Shown here: positions 6,436 to 12,912 of the stretch, piece by piece
How the letters are laid out: each line of letters starts with the position of its first letter
Numbering within the stretch: the stretch's first letter is position 1
Source: Caldifarciminota bacterium UBA3073
GTDB lineage: Bacteria; Hydrothermota; UBA3073
DNA: 12,912 bases
Direction of reading: 5' to 3'
NCBI GenBank assembly: GCA_002366725.1
Contig: DFBT01000036.1
Location: forward strand, 21,162-34,073
Notes under the pieces: generated by a model
Databases searched by the model: none
The model's input: the letters and a program-made list of their open reading frames with translations, nothing else
What the model was told of the DNA's origin: nothing
Made by a program: the position numbers and the translations under genes

Positions 6436-7473
6436 TTAATCGGTGGAAGAATTGGGCTTAATAGAATAGTACAGTGAAAATCTGTAATTATCAGTTGGAA
6501 AGTCGTATATCGCGGAGTCAACCCCGATATCGAACTCAAAATTTGCGAACCTTATCCCACCGCCAAAAGTCGGTCCAACCCTTTCTCCGACTGTATCCCA
6601 GAAATATCCACCCCTTACAGAAAGAAATTCGGAGAGTGTGTATTCTATGCCGACACCCTTCCAGGTATCTTTCCACTCGTCTTCCACGACCCTCGTAACT
6701 CCCACCAGTATTTTCGTTATTTCAGATGTTATGGTGAGTTTGTTTCTCTGTGTACGGATGGGTGAATATGCCACGCCCAGTCTGAGTGTGCGGGGAAGGG
6801 GATCCGATTCTCCAGATTCCAGATAACTTATATTTGGGCCGAGGTTTTGGAGTGATGCGCCAATGTTCAACCCATCAAAGTAAGTTTTATAGAGAACGGA
6901 CAGGTCGATAGCCCACGATGTGCCCGTCCCTCCACCCTTTTGTTCCATTCCCCATATTCTTTCTATAATCCATCTTGGAACGAGATAACTGTAAATGAAC
7001 TTCCCACCCACCCCTATTGAGAGGTCTTCGTACAACTTTGTGGCGTAAGAGAGTTTAACTGCAAGGTCAAAACTCGAGAAGACACCTCCGGGAATTGGGT
7101 TACCGTATTGGTCTATCGCCTCCGTCGTTCCAGTGGTGAGATAGATAAAATTGGCCCCAATTTTTCCTATTCCCGGGAACTCGTGGAATCCCCCCACATA
7201 TTCGTAGTACATGTCGGGATATAGGCCGGGAAGCCAGTTTGCGTGCATAAAGGTAATATCAGTTTCATCTTGAAATGCCATACCCGCGTCATTGTAGTAG
7301 GTCGCCATAGCATCGTCTGCAATTGCGGTGAAACATGTCCCCATTCCGTTGGGTCTTGCACCCGGATAGATTGCCAGAAATATGGCACCCGCCTGCGAGG
7401 CAGCACCATAGAGTGGCAAAGATACAAGGAATACAATTCCCGCCATCATCCCTGTTATCAGTCTTTTCGCCAT
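6436..7473 (-). CDS. PorV/PorQ-like (UPF0164) outer-membrane barrel protein
   Basis: This 345-residue protein looks like the PorV/PorQ family of FadL-like outer-membrane barrels. Residues 1-25 form a signal peptide (basic MAKRL, then a hydrophobic stretch to about YGAASQA). The family motif follows at about 36-63, GARPNGMG with DDAMATYYNDAG, and the rest alternates hydrophobic and polar residues with many Gly/aromatic turns and an aromatic C-terminal strand (YRFSLYYS) as in beta barrels. In Bacteroidetes PorV serves type 9 secretion, but relatives occur widely where no such role is known, so I infer only an outer-membrane barrel. The start at ATG 7473 is chosen over upstream codons because a strong AGGGGGTG ribosome site precedes it and the signal peptide begins there. 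It precedes truB by 11 bases, an unusual neighbour for that gene. Confidence 0.85.
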   Translation of the reverse strand: MAKRLITGMMAGIVFLVSLPLYGAASQAGAIFLAIYPGARPNGMGTCFTAIADDAMATYYNDAGMAFQDETDITFMHANWLPGLYPDMYYEYVGGFHEFPGIGKIGANFIYLTTGTTEAIDQYGNPIPGGVFSSFDLAVKLSYATKLYEDLSIGVGGKFIYSYLVPRWIIERIWGMEQKGGGTGTSWAIDLSVLYKTYFDGLNIGASLQNLGPNISYLESGESDPLPRTLRLGVAYSPIRTQRNKLTITSEITKILVGVTRVVEDEWKDTWKGVGIEYTLSEFLSVRGGYFWDTVGERVGPTFGGGIRFANFEFDIGVDSAIYDFPTDNYRFSLYYSIKPNSSTD

Positions 7474-7574
7474 ATCTACACCCCCTTTTGGATTAATCTG
7501 TAAATGACTAATTTTAAAAAACGAACACATGAGACAAACGAACAAATACAGATATGGGGATGATGGACTAATTT

Positions 7575-8015
7575 TCAAATTGCTTCCACGAGAAACAGTT
7601 CCTGCCCGAACTCGACCGGTTTCTCATTTTCCACGAGCACCTTTACTATCTTGCCAGAAATTTCTGACTCTATCTCATTCATCACCTTCATTGCTTCTAT
7701 TATACACACTACCTTTCCGGGGGTTACCGTATCTCCTACCCCCACATAAGGTGGGGCATCCGGTGCGGGAGCTCTGTAAAATGTTCCAACCATTGGAGCC
7801 TTAATCGGTGCGAGATTGGTTGTCTCTTTTCGTTCCTCTAAAACGGGTGCTGTTTCTGGCTTCTGGGGAGGAGAAAACTGTATAGCACCCGGCATAAACT
7901 CTTGTACTTTGCTTTTGGTTATGCGTACCTTGAGTTCGCCCTCTTGTACCTCCAGTTCCTGAATATCGTGTTTCTCCACGAGATTTATCAATTTTTTTAC
8001 CAAGTTCAGGTCCAT
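7575..8015 (-). CDS. accB: Biotin carboxyl carrier protein of acetyl-CoA carboxylase
   Basis: AccB carries biotin between the biotin carboxylase and carboxyltransferase parts of acetyl-CoA carboxylase, the first step of fatty-acid synthesis. The C-terminal biotinyl domain (about 70-146) has APMVGTFYRAPAPDAPPYVGVGD and the biotin site EAMKVMNEIE, with Lys110 the expected attachment residue. The N-terminal part (about 1-35) matches the AccB leader helix and strand, and a Pro-rich linker joins them. The start is ATG 8015, preceded by GAGGTGG; the GTG two codons earlier lies inside that ribosome site. accC, its usual partner, is not adjacent in this window. The next gene, the PorV-like one, begins after a 101-base gap. 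A biotin carrier of another carboxylase is possible, but the N-terminus favours AccB. Confidence 0.93.
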   Translation of the reverse strand: MDLNLVKKLINLVEKHDIQELEVQEGELKVRITKSKVQEFMPGAIQFSPPQKPETAPVLEERKETTNLAPIKAPMVGTFYRAPAPDAPPYVGVGDTVTPGKVVCIIEAMKVMNEIESEISGKIVKVLVENEKPVEFGQELFLVEAI

Positions 8016-8059
8016 AACCACCTCACGGTAAGATTATCCCAGAGCATGCATTAACCACG

Positions 8060-8115
8060 CCTGCCTGTCATACGACCTGTCCTCAGGATCCGTATGGATA
8101 TAGGCGGTAGGCAGG
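8060..8115. repeat. Nested inverted-repeat element
   Basis: CCTGCCT (8060-8066) pairs with AGGCAGG (8109-8115), and inside it CATACG (8069-8074) pairs with CGTATG (8091-8096), with a CCTCAGG palindrome (8081-8087) at the tip. It contains the inverted third copy of the TCCATACGGATC unit. It would be transcribed ahead of accB; no riboswitch family is recognisable and no T-run follows. Confidence 0.6.
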
Positions 8116-8173
8116 GATAATCACGGATAAACACAGATTGTAATTCAGACCGAAGATCTTGGTTGTCCTATCA

Positions 8174-8236
8174 ATGTCTAATTTCTAATGCCAAATGTCT
8201 AATAAATATCTAGTGCCAAAATGTCTAATGTCTAAG
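8174..8236. repeat. Tandem ATGTCTAAT repeats
   Basis: ATGTCTAAT occurs at 8174-8182, 8195-8203 and 8221-8229, with a near copy ending in G at 8228-8236. A larger unit, TCTARTGCCAAA(A)TGTCTAAT, is duplicated at about 8184-8203 and 8209-8229. It fills the space between the DUF3467 gene and the nested palindrome upstream of accB. Together they occupy the 229-base gap, which shows no other gene. Confidence 0.65.
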
Positions 8237-8244
8237 TTTTTTCT

Positions 8245-8535
8245 TTAAAATCCTATCTCTTTCTTCGTTGTTTCGTCTATCTTTATCTTACCGAACTTTC
8301 CCTCAAATTTTTCTATATTGTCACTTAATGTTTTTAACAAAAATTTGGCGTGTTTTGGTGAGAGGATTATCCGTGAGTAAACCTTTGCCTTTTTCAGACC
8401 GGGCAGCACCCTTGTGAAGTCAAGTACAAATTCAGATGGGGAATGGCTCACGATCACGAGGTTAGAGTATATTCCCTGTGCAGCGTCTTCGGGAAGTTCT
8501 ATCTGTATCCTGTGACCTTTTGGTTTCTCTTCCAT
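8245..8535 (-). CDS. DUF3467 family protein
   Basis: This 96-residue protein matches DUF3467, a small conserved family of unknown function. The pattern is clear: an IQIELPEDAAQGIYSNLVIVSHSPSEFVLDF block at about 12-42, a VLPGLKKAKVYSRIILSPKHAKFLL block, then LSDNIEKFEGKFGKI near the end. No signal peptide or membrane span is present, so it is presumably cytoplasmic. I start it at ATG 8535 rather than ten codons earlier, because a GGGGG ribosome site stands just before that ATG and the upstream codons come from an AT-rich repeat. It lies between yidC and accB but is separated from both by about 200 bases of repeats, so operon membership is uncertain. Confidence 0.88.
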   Translation of the reverse strand: MEEKPKGHRIQIELPEDAAQGIYSNLVIVSHSPSEFVLDFTRVLPGLKKAKVYSRIILSPKHAKFLLKTLSDNIEKFEGKFGKIKIDETTKKEIGF

Positions 8536-8563
8536 AAAACCCCCAATAAAAAAATTAAATATC

Positions 8564-8625
8564 AAAAATCAAATATCAAAATTAAAAGCCCAACTACACC
8601 TGTCTCCCGGTAGGCAGGAAGACAC
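8564..8625. repeat. Intergenic repeats downstream of yidC
   Basis: AAAAATCAAATATCAAAA at 8564-8581 is identical to a copy at 5535-5552. An imperfect hairpin, CCTGTCT-CCCGGT-AGGCAGG, follows near 8609-8628. Further on (about 8660-8715) are short AATCT units and CCC-rich words of low complexity. No gene or clear terminator was found in the 199 bases between yidC and the DUF3467 gene. Confidence 0.55.
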
Positions 8626-8734
8626 CAAGTCACGAAGCTCGTATAATACTGGTGATCGGTAATCTAAAATCTCCAATCTGAAATCCATCACCCCACTATC
8701 CCATTACCCCATTTTTTCCCTGCGTCCAAAAATC

Positions 8735-10372
8735 TCATGAACTGCGATTCGTAATTTGCTGCGTTGCGGGTTGTGCCTTTCGTTTTAGATAGAACAACTG
8801 TGCTATGTTAAAGACATTATAAGATAACCAGTAAAGAACAATTCCCGAGGGGAGAGAGAGAAATATGAATGTAAGGAATATTGGCATCATATAGGTTAAC
8901 ATCCGCTGACTCTCTCCCTGGGTCGCTTGCGTTCCCATAATCTTTTGCTGAAGAAACATCGTTATTCCCATAAGGATGGGCAAGACAAAATAAGGATCGG
9001 GCTGTGAAAGATCCTTTATCCAGCCCACAAACTCTGCTCCCCTGAGGTTTATCGTGGTCTGGAGTATGGCATAAAGCGCAAAGAATATGGGCATCTGTAT
9101 TACCAATGGTAAGCAACCGCTCATCGGATTGACCCCGGATTTTCTATAAAGTTCCATGGTCGCCTTGTTGAGTCTCTGCGGATCTTTCGCGTGCTTTTTC
9201 TGAAGTGCCCGGAGTTTTGGCTGAAGTTCCGCCGTCTTCTTCATGGTTTTCTGGTTGAATGATGTTATTGGATAGAATATCATCGTTATTAAGAGAGCAA
9301 ATATGATGACAACCAATCCGTAATTCGGAATAAAACGACCAAAGAACATGATTACAAATAGTATACCGCGGGATATGGGTTTTATAAATTTCCATCCCAT
9401 ATAACAGGCATCTTCAAGTCCCACCTTGTATGACGAGAGGAGTCTATAATCGAGTGGACCGATAAACAGTAAAAATTCCAGTGTGGATTGGGGCCTCGTG
9501 GTGAGATGTACCCCCATCCTGACATCATCCGGGTTGATGGTTTTCCCCCCGGTGGGACTGCATCCCCTACCTCCGGGAATGCAACCTCCCCCACGTGGGG
9601 GAGATTTACTGAATCTCCTTATCTTGATACCTCTTGTCTCAACTTTCTCTGGAATTATGGAGGCGAGAAAGTATTTATTTTTAATTCCCGCCCATTTTAC
9701 CGCCACAGAGGGAATCTTCTCGCCCGCATAGGGGAGCGAGGATAGGGAAGTGGATATGAGTCCACCCTCCGTGAGTGCAACCGCCGAAAAATATCTCAAT
9801 TCCTCTTGCTGATTTTTTTCTGTAAAGAGGAGTCCACCATCCCAGGCAACGGTATAGCTCTCGAGATCGGGAAGATTCAGAGAGAGCAAGGCGGCATAAT
9901 CTGTATAGGAAAATGTGTATTTCTTTACTATCTCTCTGTCCTCATCCAATAAAAGTGTGTAAGTAATGGAATTCTCGGTTCTCTCCTTGAGAGTGTAAAC
10001 AGAATCTTTCAGGTTATAGGACTTACCATCTATCATTATTATATCGGTAATACACTCCCGTCCGGTAGGAACGAGTTGAACGAAGCCATCACTATGGTGC
10101 TTGTATTTTTTCAGTGTATATTTTACGACACTTCCACCAACATTTGAGAATACCGCAGAGACCAAAGGAGTCTCTATGGTATCAAGTTTGGCGGTCACGG
10201 TGAGAATTTTTTCTTTCTCGATTATCGGCTCCTTCTCCTCAACTACAGTGGTATCCGCTGTTTCCACCTCTGCCGCCGGAGGCGTGGGTTTCACCCTCCG
10301 CACCATAAAGATGTTCCAGAACACCAGGACTATGATGATAAGTATTATGGCAAGGACAGTTGTCTTATCCAT
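8735..10372 (-). CDS. yidC: Membrane protein insertase YidC
   Basis: YidC inserts and folds proteins in the inner membrane, alone or with SecYEG. The 545-residue protein has the Gram-negative layout: an N-terminal anchor (4-23), a periplasmic beta-rich domain to about 330, and a conserved C-terminal insertase domain. The latter is marked by NYGL, LQPKLRALQKKHAKDPQRLNK, LYRKSGVNPMSGCLPLVIQMPIF, DLSQPDPYFVLPILMG and a LPSGIVLYWLSYNVFNI last span. Two oddities: residues 257-276 are a Gly/Pro/Cys-rich insert encoded by a GC-rich palindromic element, and residue 363, the place of the usual TM2 groove arginine (E. coli R366), is threonine. The start is ATG 10372 with no ribosome site; a consensus promoter ends only nine bases before it. 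The gene follows the COG2426 gene after a 45-base gap. Confidence 0.95.
   Translation of the reverse strand: MDKTTVLAIILIIIVLVFWNIFMVRRVKPTPPAAEVETADTTVVEEKEPIIEKEKILTVTAKLDTIETPLVSAVFSNVGGSVVKYTLKKYKHHSDGFVQLVPTGRECITDIIMIDGKSYNLKDSVYTLKERTENSITYTLLLDEDREIVKKYTFSYTDYAALLSLNLPDLESYTVAWDGGLLFTEKNQQEELRYFSAVALTEGGLISTSLSSLPYAGEKIPSVAVKWAGIKNKYFLASIIPEKVETRGIKIRRFSKSPPRGGGCIPGGRGCSPTGGKTINPDDVRMGVHLTTRPQSTLEFLLFIGPLDYRLLSSYKVGLEDACYMGWKFIKPISRGILFVIMFFGRFIPNYGLVVIIFALLITMIFYPITSFNQKTMKKTAELQPKLRALQKKHAKDPQRLNKATMELYRKSGVNPMSGCLPLVIQMPIFFALYAILQTTINLRGAEFVGWIKDLSQPDPYFVLPILMGITMFLQQKIMGTQATQGESQRMLTYMMPIFLTFIFLSLPSGIVLYWLSYNVFNIAQLFYLKRKAQPATQQITNRSS
9545..9604 (-). repeat. Palindromic element inserted in frame in yidC
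   Basis: This 60-base stretch is far more GC-rich than the flanking coding sequence. It holds the perfect 18-base palindrome CTCCCCCACGTGGGGGAG at 9586-9603 and a second imperfect inverted repeat (TGCATCCCC at 9559-9567 with GGGAATGCA at 9575-9583). It encodes 20 residues including two cysteines (264 and 271), in frame, within a periplasmic loop of YidC. Composition and symmetry look like an intergenic repeat unit that landed in a gene. The exact edges are uncertain by several bases. Confidence 0.6.
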
Positions 10373-10381
10373 AGAAGAAAT

Positions 10382-10410
10382 ATTATAACACAAAAAAGGG
10401 CAAAAGTCAA
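10382..10410 (-). promoter_or_regulatory. Consensus promoter of yidC, apparently leaderless
   Basis: On the minus strand TTGACT (10410-10405) and TATAAT (10387-10382) are separated by 17 bases, and TG-T before the -10 gives an extended element. The yidC ATG begins only nine bases after the -10 box, so transcription should start one to four bases before it. No ribosome site is present, consistent with leaderless translation. The promoter overlaps the space just after the COG2426 gene. Confidence 0.7.
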
Positions 10411-10417
10411 GAAAAAA

Positions 10418-11011
10418 TCATCTACTGCCCTTTCTTTGTAATATGAATCCCACTCCCCCTATCGAGAGGAGGAGAATTATTCCGATTATGACCCCCGTCA
10501 AAGAGAGACAGGATATTAAAGTCACGATAACGCCGGCAGTCAATACACCAAATAGCACACCGGTCATCGCGTGTTTGAGGTCCATACCCAGGAGGAACGC
10601 AGCTATTGAGCCAGTCCAGGCGCCCGTTATTGGCAATGGTATTGCAACAAAGATTGCGAGGCCGAGGGTCTTGTATTTTTCGACGAGTGCGGAGCGTGAT
10701 TTCGTATGGGAGAATAGCCAGTTGAAGAACTTCTCGAACGGCCTCCATTTTGATAGAAACCTTGAGAATGGACCGAGAAATAGCAGAATTAGAACGGGTG
10801 GGATCAGATTGCCGATCACCGATATCATGTAACTTTTGGGAATTGACATCTTGAATGTGTGAATTGCTACTGGAATGGCGCCTCTCAATTCAGATACCGG
10901 TAACATCGATATTAAAAATACCGTGATGGTGCCCTTGAGTCCCGATTGGAGTATCCGTTCCATGACTTCGGCAAATGAAGATATGAGAAGTAGTTCAACG
11001 GGAGCCATCAT
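10418..11011 (-). CDS. COG2426 small multidrug export family membrane protein
   Basis: This 197-residue integral membrane protein matches the Sm_multidrug_ex family (PF06695/COG2426). Key blocks are ISMLPVSELRGAIPVAI at about 34-50, then IGNLIPPVLILLFLGP and GLAIFVAIPLPITGAWTGSIAAFLLGM, followed by two more hydrophobic spans near the C-terminus. Five or six membrane segments are likely. The family name comes from a proposed role in drug export, but transport has not been shown for most members; the sequence also resembles DedA/SNARE-associated proteins in its paired Pro-Gly loops, so the substrate is unknown. Its first ATG overlaps the stop of the upstream lipoprotein gene (ATGA), so the two are translationally coupled. 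A second ATG follows immediately and could be the true start. Confidence 0.82.
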   Translation of the reverse strand: MMAPVELLLISSFAEVMERILQSGLKGTITVFLISMLPVSELRGAIPVAIHTFKMSIPKSYMISVIGNLIPPVLILLFLGPFSRFLSKWRPFEKFFNWLFSHTKSRSALVEKYKTLGLAIFVAIPLPITGAWTGSIAAFLLGMDLKHAMTGVLFGVLTAGVIVTLISCLSLTGVIIGIILLLSIGGVGFILQRKGSR

Positions 11012-11958
11012 CTGGTATCACCGAGGTAAACTGTATAAAATAAGTTTAAGGTCTGTATCAATTTTACATCCATCTTCACTTCGTCTATGGTGTACAATTC
11101 CACCGCATCTTTTGGGAGAGAAAGTGTAAGTGCGCCCGAGGAGAGATACGCCTTTTTACTTTTACCGAACAGGGTGTATTCACCGGAATAGAGATTCTGA
11201 AAGATAAAATTGCCCGTGCTGTCAGACAAGGTAAACTGGGCGAACCCTCCGTTTTTGGTCATGAGCAGGACAGTTGAATCCTCTGTAGTACCCTTCAACC
11301 AAATGAGTGGGAGATTTTTCTCCCTGGAAAGACTGATGTCGACCTTCCTGGAGTTTCCCGCACCGTCCCAGAAAATACCGTAGATATGATAGACAGTTAA
11401 TGTATCTATCGCAGAGATTTTGATTTCGACCTCGGTCTTAACCCCATTCCAGTTATAAGACACCTTCGTCTCCGGCATGATGTAGATGTGTGAATTTTCT
11501 ATCTGTTCGGTGAATTTTATTGTGAGACTCGTATCCGGCGGTGTATTTCTGACAATTGGGGATGGAGACCTCACAATAGCGGGCGGCATCGTATCTACCC
11601 GCAATGTTCCCCTGAATTTGGTTTTATATTCATCCTTTCCGTTTCCCGAGAGGTCCCTGATATTAAGCAATTTAATTTTATACTCCACCGTGTCCATATC
11701 ATCGGTGGTGAGAATGATTTTCTTCTTACTCGCCACAGAGGCGAGAATTTGAAGTCCGTCCACCGTGATATTTGAGAGGCTTTCGGCGGCTGGTATTTCG
11801 ATATTCTCATCGAATGTTATCTCTATGTGCTCGCGATCGACTACCTCAACAGAAGACAAGAATGGAGGCGTTCTATCGGGAGAGGTGGGAGCACCTTTCT
11901 TTGCACATCCCCCAATCAGAAGAACAGAGAAAAAAACAAAGCCCATTTTGTTTTTCAT
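11008..11958 (-). CDS. Ig-like domain (Big_5-type) lipoprotein
   Basis: The protein (316 residues from ATG 11958) begins with a lipoprotein signal: basic MKNKM, a hydrophobic stretch and the lipobox IGGC, with Cys18 the lipidation site. After a short linker comes a domain starting near TPPFLSSVEVVDREHIEITFD, typical of bacterial Big_5 Ig-like repeats (TxPP, then I-x-F-x-E/D-x-I). A second copy begins near TMPPAIVRSPSP with SLTIKFTEQI. The last third (from about residue 230) resembles a carboxypeptidase-regulatory-like fold (STGNFIFQNLYSGEYTLFG). It is probably anchored to the outer or inner membrane and faces the periplasm or surface; its partner is unknown. No ribosome site is clear. Codons upstream of 11958 lie in a repeat and are unlikely to be translated. 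It overlaps the COG2426 gene by four bases. Confidence 0.82.
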   Translation of the reverse strand: MKNKMGFVFFSVLLIGGCAKKGAPTSPDRTPPFLSSVEVVDREHIEITFDENIEIPAAESLSNITVDGLQILASVASKKKIILTTDDMDTVEYKIKLLNIRDLSGNGKDEYKTKFRGTLRVDTMPPAIVRSPSPIVRNTPPDTSLTIKFTEQIENSHIYIMPETKVSYNWNGVKTEVEIKISAIDTLTVYHIYGIFWDGAGNSRKVDISLSREKNLPLIWLKGTTEDSTVLLMTKNGGFAQFTLSDSTGNFIFQNLYSGEYTLFGKSKKAYLSSGALTLSLPKDAVELYTIDEVKMDVKLIQTLNLFYTVYLGDTR

Positions 11959-11982
11959 AATGAGGGTTCTATGTTCTTGAGA

Positions 11983-12105
11983 AACCACAAGATTACACAA
12001 GAGATTCACAAGATTTTTTGTTTGTGTTCACCTTTTTTCTTCAATTGTTTCCTTTGGTTTTTAAAGTCAAGTCTATCGATGTTCATTCTGTGTTATCTCG
12101 TGGTT
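11983..12105. repeat. Inverted pair of helically phased repeats
   Basis: The left arm (11983-12000) and the reverse complement of the right arm (12088-12105) agree at 15 of 18 positions, starting AACCAC. In the left arm CACAAGA recurs at 11986, 11996 and 12007, spacing 10 and 11 bases. The 172-base gap between the M50 protease and the lipoprotein is otherwise AT-rich with T-runs; no gene was found in it. Confidence 0.65.
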
Positions 12106-12130
12106 AAAATTTGCAAAAGTCCTGTCATGA

Positions 12131-12760
12131 TTATAATCTGAACGGGAGACCGGTAAAGATATGAAAGAAGAAGAGAGTTAGGGGAATGAGAATCCTCCCA
12201 AAGAGCCCGATAAAAAGAAGAAAGAAGATGATGATAAAACCAAAGGGTTCTATCCTCATATATTTCTCACGAGCATCCGGTGGGAGAAAACCCTGTAAAA
12301 TTCTTGAACCATCTAATGGAGGAATGGGAACGAGATTAAAAATTGCCAGAAGAAGATTTATGAAAACCGCAAAACTGAGGACTTGCCCAAAAAAACCGGA
12401 CTCTGGAAAGATTCTCAATATAATAGAGAAGATGATAGCGAGCCCAATGTTGGCAGCAGGCCCGGCTGCTCCCACAAGCATTATATCTCTTTTTGGCTCT
12501 CTAAAGTTATATGGATTTATGGGAACAGGTTTTGCCCATCCTAAGACCATGCGCCCCCTTGTCGTTAAAAGAAGGACTAACGGCAGAATTATGGTCCCAA
12601 AAATATCAATGTGGGGAAGTGGATTGAGGGTCAGTCTTCCGGAGAACTTTGCCGTGGGATCGCCACTTCTGAGCGCCGCATACCCATGTGAAACCTCGTG
12701 CACGATAATGGAGAAAAAGAGAATCGCAAGTTGAATCAGTATTTGAGTAAATGTTTGCAT
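12131..12760 (-). CDS. M50 site-2-type membrane metalloprotease
   Basis: This 209-residue protein belongs to the short, PDZ-less site-2 protease group of peptidase family M50, which cleaves peptide bonds within the membrane. The zinc site is complete: HEVSH at 21-25 with catalytic Glu22, and the third ligand Asp150 in NLVPIPPLDGSRIL (142-155). Other group marks are RSGDPTAKFSGRLTLNPLPHIDIFGTI at 31-57 and GWAKPVPINPYNF at 74-86. There are about five hydrophobic spans. Relatives include the SpoIVFB-like and YwhC-like proteases; the substrate cannot be told from sequence, and no sigma or anti-sigma gene is adjacent. Its ATG overlaps the stop of the upstream gene by one base (TAATG), so the two are coupled. 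Confidence 0.93.
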   Translation of the reverse strand: MQTFTQILIQLAILFFSIIVHEVSHGYAALRSGDPTAKFSGRLTLNPLPHIDIFGTIILPLVLLLTTRGRMVLGWAKPVPINPYNFREPKRDIMLVGAAGPAANIGLAIIFSIILRIFPESGFFGQVLSFAVFINLLLAIFNLVPIPPLDGSRILQGFLPPDAREKYMRIEPFGFIIIFFLLFIGLFGRILIPLTLFFFHIFTGLPFRL

Positions 12761-12912
12761 TATCTATTTCTTGCCTTCATTCCCACCCAGAAGGAAAAGA
12801 GCGCAATCAGTCCCCCAAACACTATGTTAGAGGATCTCATGCTTCCGCCGAACAGAAATCCCGAAGCAAGAATCCATACGCCCATATAAAATATTACCCA
12901 GCATTGCCACAT
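12760..12912 (-). CDS. Small hydrophobic protein, cut or starting at the window edge
   Basis: An open frame of 50 codons ends with TAA at 12762-12760, one base into the M50 protease start. It reads WVIFYMGVWILASGFLFG, a polar turn with SMRSSN, then IVFGGLIALFSFWVG and a basic end (MKARNR): two membrane spans. The paired spans with a W-x3-GxWxxxSG pattern resemble SPW-repeat membrane proteins, but the match is weak. An ATG falls exactly on the last three bases of the window, so it may be a complete 50-residue protein or the end of a longer one. Its tight coupling to the protease gene supports it being real. Confidence 0.6.
   Translation of the reverse strand: MWQCWVIFYMGVWILASGFLFGGSMRSSNIVFGGLIALFSFWVGMKARNR

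Noticed and set aside
7474..7578. Longer N-terminus of the PorV-like protein (35 extra codons)
   Set aside because: It would place a strong ribosome site inside the gene and bury the signal peptide.
8016..8021. GTG start for accB two codons upstream of the ATG
   Set aside because: That GTG is inside the GAGGTGG ribosome site which is ideally spaced for ATG 8015.
11983..12105. Possible CRISPR array from the repeated CACAAGA units
   Set aside because: Units are 7-10 bases with 10-11 base spacing, with no uniform spacers and no cas genes nearby.
12186..12734. A 182-codon plus-strand open frame opposite the M50 protease
   Set aside because: It mirrors the strongly conserved protease, and its lysine/arginine-rich translation has no family signature.

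Overview
The window reads as a stretch of ordinary bacterial chromosome from a Gram-negative (diderm), deeply branching lineage, probably an uncultivated candidate phylum. I infer this from a PorV/PorQ-like outer-membrane barrel protein and a lipoprotein with bacterial Ig-like folds, which argue for an outer membrane. A YidC with a large periplasmic domain, a DUF3467 protein and repeat-filled gaps between otherwise standard housekeeping genes fit the same picture. The resemblance to WOR-3/Zixibacteria/Cloacimonetes-type genomes is from memory of such sequences, not from a search.

Layout. Positions 1-130 hold two near-perfect sigma70-type promoters pointing outward from each other. The rightward one serves a divergent-PAP2 (DUF212/YuiD-like) membrane protein, the only clear plus-strand gene. 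Everything else is on the minus strand and is read from right to left: a small partial membrane protein at the right edge, an M50 site-2-type protease, an Ig-like lipoprotein, a COG2426 membrane transporter-like protein, yidC, a DUF3467 protein, accB (biotin carboxyl carrier), a PorV-like barrel, truB, ribF, rpsO, pnp, and tilS in two pieces. The last block (truB-ribF-rpsO-pnp) is a classic translation/RNA-processing cluster, here without infB/rbfA beside it and preceded by an outer-membrane protein gene. TilS (tRNA-Ile2 lysidine synthetase) fits functionally after pnp.

Most gaps (about 100-230 bp) carry short repeats rather than regulatory RNAs. They include paired GC-rich hairpins, an 18-bp AT-rich unit, a 12-bp unit in three copies, tandem units beginning near TCTAATGCC, and units spaced about one helical turn apart (CACAAGA, ACGCAGAT). 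Two of these elements reach into genes. The 3' end and stop codon of truB lie in the AT-rich repeat. A 60-bp GC-rich element with a perfect 18-bp palindrome sits in frame inside yidC.

I do not see a multi-gene undescribed system such as a defence island, phage, CRISPR array or biosynthetic cluster. The points most worth following up are the two-piece TilS with a tiny coupling reading frame between the halves, the in-frame palindromic element in YidC, the apparently leaderless yidC promoter, and the repeat-derived tail of TruB.
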